DNA of 7,616 nucleotides from JAEUMW01 sp039807745 (GTDB lineage Bacteria; Pseudomonadota; Gammaproteobacteria; Burkholderiales; JAEUMW01): NCBI GenBank assembly GCA_039807745.1, contig JBDHRV010000160.1, positions 1 through 7,616 on the forward strand, given 5' to 3'. The notes beneath the pieces were generated by a model. That model made no database searches and was not told the DNA's origin. It saw only the letters and a program-made list of their open reading frames with translations. Each line of letters opens with the position of its first letter. Position 1 is the stretch's first letter. Position numbers and translations under genes: made by a program. Positions 5,445 through 7,616 of this stretch are shown one piece after another.

Positions 5445-7616
5445 TTACAGCGGCACGGCGCGCAGCCGCAGCGCATTGGTAATCACCGACACCGACGACA
5501 AGCTCATCGCAGCCGCGGCGATGATCGGCGAGAGAAGCGCGCCGAACACCGGATAGAGCAGGCCGGCTGCGATCGGAATGCCGAGCGCGTTGTAGACGAA
5601 CGCGAAGCTGAGATTCTGTTTGATGTTGCGGACGGTCGCGACAGAGAGCTCGCGCGCGCGCACGATGCCACGCAGATCGCCCTTCACGAGCGTGACCTGC
5701 GCCGTCTGCATCGCAACGTCGGTACCGCTACCCATGGCGATGCCGACGTCCGCCTCCGCCAGCGCCGGCGCGTCATTGATGCCGTCGCCCGCCATTGCCA
5801 CCACGGCGCCTTGCGCGCGCAACTCCTTTACGAGCTTCGCCTTGTCGGCGGGCTTGACCTCTCCCACCACCTGATCGATCTCGAGCGAGCGCGCAACTGC
5901 CTTCGCTGTGGTCTCGTTGTCGCCCGTGGCCATCACGATCTTGAGACCCGAAGCGCGCAGCGCGTGCAGGGCCTCCGGGGTCGTATCCTTGACCGGATCG
6001 GCGACGCTGAGGAGCCCGGCGAGTATGCCGTCGATCGCGACGAACATCACGGTGTGTCCAAGCGCCTGCAGCTCGGCAGAAACTCGCACGGCATCTTCGG
6101 GTACGGCGACGCCGTGCTCCTCGAAGAGACTGCGATTGCCGAGCAGCAGGTGCCGACCCCCGCTCGTGCCGGAAACGCCGGCACCGGTGTGGGATTCGAA
6201 CTCGCCCGTGGAGACCGGCTCGACACCCCGGCTCGCGGCGCCTTCCAGGATCGCTGCCGCGAGCGGATGCTCGCTCGCGCGTTCGATCCCCGCCGCAACG
6301 GCGAGCACTTCGGCCTCCGAGAATGCGCGGAAAGCCGTGACTCTTTGCAGCGCGGGTTTCCCCACGGTTAGCGTGCCGGTCTTGTCGATCACGAGCGTGT
6401 CGACTTGGCGCAAACGCTCGATCGCCTCGGCGTTGCGAAACAGCACCCCCATCGACGCGCCGCGGCCGGTCGCCACTACGATCGAGATGGGTGTCGCAAG
6501 CCCGAGCGCACACGGGCACGCGATGATCAGCACGGCGACGGCGTTGATGAGAGCGTAGGCGAGGCGCGGCTCGGGGCCGATGATCGCCCACACCACGAAG
6601 GTGAGGACCGCCACCATGACGACGCCCGGAACAAACCATGCCGACACCCGATCCGCGAGCTTTTGCAGCGGCGCGCGGCTGCGTTGCGCCTCGGCGACCA
6701 GATGCACGATCTGCGCGAGCATGGTGTCCTGACCAACGCGCTCGGCCAGGATGATCAACGCACCGGTTTGATTGACGGTGGCGCCGATGACGCGATCACC
6801 GGTTTGCTTTGCAACCGGGATCGGCTCGCCGGTGATCATCGATTCGTCGATAGTGCTGCGACCTTCGGTGACGGCGCCATCCACCGGCACCTTCTCCCCG
6901 GGCCGCACGCGGAGCCGATCGCCCACCTTCACGGCGTCGAGCGGCACATCTTCTTCAGAGCCGTCGGGCTTCAGCCGCCGCGCGGTCTTCGGCGCCAGAC
7001 CGAGGAGTGCGCGAATGGCCGTGCTGGTCTGTCCCCGCGCACGCAGCTCGAGCAGCTCACCGAGCAGCACGAGGGTCACGATCACTGCGGCGGCCTCGAA
7101 GTAGACCGCGACCTCGCCTTGTTCGTTGCGAAACGCGGCGGGGAAGACATCCGGCACGAACGCCGCGAGCAGGCTGTAGACATACGCGACACCCACGCCG
7201 AGCCCGATCAGCGTGTACATGTTGGCGCTGCGGTTGACGACGCCCATCCAGCCGCGCACGAAATACGACCGGCAACCCCACAGCACAACCGGTGTCGCGA
7301 TCGCCGCCTCGAGAAACCGGATGGCACGCGGGGAGACATTTGAGATCATGCGGCCGATCGGCTCGACGTGCGGGGTCATGGCGAAGAAGACGAGCGGCAG
7401 CGACAACACCGCACACACCCAGAAGCGGCGCGCAACAGCGTCCACCTCGGCGCTCTCGATGCCCTCGGTCGGGATGCGCGGCTCGAGCGCCATGCCGCAG
7501 ATTGGACAGAACCCGGGCGCGCTGCGGACGATCTGCAGATGCATTGGGCAGGTCCACTCAGCTGCGCCGGCGGGCGCGATCGAAACCGTTGGAGCGGCGT
7601 CCGGAGCATGAGCATG
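5445..7616 (-). CDS. copA: Cu(I)-transporting P1B-type ATPase; 5' end outside window
   Basis: The frame is open to the window edge (723 residues visible), so the ATG at 7544 is internal. Before it, the frame reads HAHAPDAAPTV and then a heavy-metal-binding domain, EWTCPMH to PGFCPICGMALEPR. Counting from Met7544: membrane helices at about 42-57 and 80-165; actuator motif TGE at 238-240; metal-site CPC at 343-345 in helix 6; phosphorylated Asp387 in DKTGTLT; nucleotide-site His426-Pro427 in SEHPLAAA; TGDN at 540-543; hinge GDGIND at 586-591. Helix 7 has Tyr-Asn (651-652) and helix 8 MSLSS (680-684), the Cu(I)/Ag(I) P1B-1 signature. It would pump monovalent copper from cytosol to periplasm. A SilP-like silver role is possible. 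Every catalytic motif is present, and the stop TAA lies about 37 bases before the RND remnant. Confidence 0.93.
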   Translation of the reverse strand, partial: HAHAPDAAPTVSIAPAGAAEWTCPMHLQIVRSAPGFCPICGMALEPRIPTEGIESAEVDAVARRFWVCAVLSLPLVFFAMTPHVEPIGRMISNVSPRAIRFLEAAIATPVVLWGCRSYFVRGWMGVVNRSANMYTLIGLGVGVAYVYSLLAAFVPDVFPAAFRNEQGEVAVYFEAAAVIVTLVLLGELLELRARGQTSTAIRALLGLAPKTARRLKPDGSEEDVPLDAVKVGDRLRVRPGEKVPVDGAVTEGRSTIDESMITGEPIPVAKQTGDRVIGATVNQTGALIILAERVGQDTMLAQIVHLVAEAQRSRAPLQKLADRVSAWFVPGVVMVAVLTFVVWAIIGPEPRLAYALINAVAVLIIACPCALGLATPISIVVATGRGASMGVLFRNAEAIERLRQVDTLVIDKTGTLTVGKPALQRVTAFRAFSEAEVLAVAAGIERASEHPLAAAILEGAASRGVEPVSTGEFESHTGAGVSGTSGGRHLLLGNRSLFEEHGVAVPEDAVRVSAELQALGHTVMFVAIDGILAGLLSVADPVKDTTPEALHALRASGLKIVMATGDNETTAKAVARSLEIDQVVGEVKPADKAKLVKELRAQGAVVAMAGDGINDAPALAEADVGIAMGSGTDVAMQTAQVTLVKGDLRGIVRARELSVATVRNIKQNLSFAFVYNALGIPIAAGLLYPVFGALLSPIIAAAAMSLSSVSVITNALRLRAVPL

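Noticed and set aside
5648..5662. An alternating GCGCGC run
   Set aside because: It is ordinary codon use within the GC-rich ATPase gene.
4959..6371. A 470-codon open frame on the + strand
   Set aside because: It starts inside the thioredoxin-like gene in another frame and continues antisense to the copper ATPase. The product is Arg/His-rich without domains, typical of an antisense shadow in GC-rich DNA.
6405..7343. A 312-codon open frame on the + strand
   Set aside because: It lies entirely opposite the conserved ATPase core and has no recognisable motif.

Overview
This is a GC-rich bacterial window that looks like a proteobacterial heavy-metal resistance island in partial decay. The evidence is the mix of families: a YnfA fragment, an IS91-family transposase remnant, a His-tailed EamA exporter, rhodanese-ChrB, Hg(II)-type MerR, a MerC-like protein and a P1B-1 copper ATPase. 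Beta- or Gammaproteobacteria is my guess; nothing here fixes the genus.

Layout. (1) Bases 1-860, + strand: the 3' part of an FkbH-like gene (HAD-IIIC plus GNAT-like region), then the first 44 codons of a coupled downstream gene that is cut off at base 860. This belongs to a polyketide, exopolysaccharide or similar locus, not to metal resistance. (2) Bases 861-1302, - strand: an internal, frameshifted piece of an IS91-family (HUH, Y2) transposase. (3) Bases 1303-1491, - strand: a piece of ynfA fused in frame to the transposase piece. (4) Bases 1488-2564, - strand: an intact EamA/DMT exporter with a duplicated His-rich tail. (5) Bases 2565-2746: divergent intergenic region with a tandem TTGAC-type repeat and a dyad. 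(6) Bases 2747-3572, + strand: rhodanese-ChrB chromate resistance gene broken by a 4-bp tandem duplication. (7) Bases 3573-3703 hold nothing I recognise. (8) Bases 3704-5214, + strand: a tight mer-like operon with a MerR-class promoter, merR, a thioredoxin-like/MerC-like fusion and a small Cys-rich thioredoxin-like protein. (9) Bases 5202-5408, - strand: the C-terminal end of a CzcA/CusA RND pump. (10) Bases 5445-7616, - strand: a copper P1B-ATPase whose 5' end runs off the window.

How the parts work together. The intact genes would handle metals at the inner membrane and cytosol: Cu(I) export (ATPase), probable metal or metabolite export (EamA), and Hg(II) sensing and uptake/relay (MerR operon). 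No merA reductase, chrA, RND membrane-fusion subunit or complete transposase is visible. Three breaks (IS91/ynfA, chrB, czcA) show rearrangement and loss. The most unusual intact unit is the three-gene MerR operon, in which a thiol-redox domain is fused to a MerC-like membrane domain and followed by a second, dual-CxxC thiol protein.
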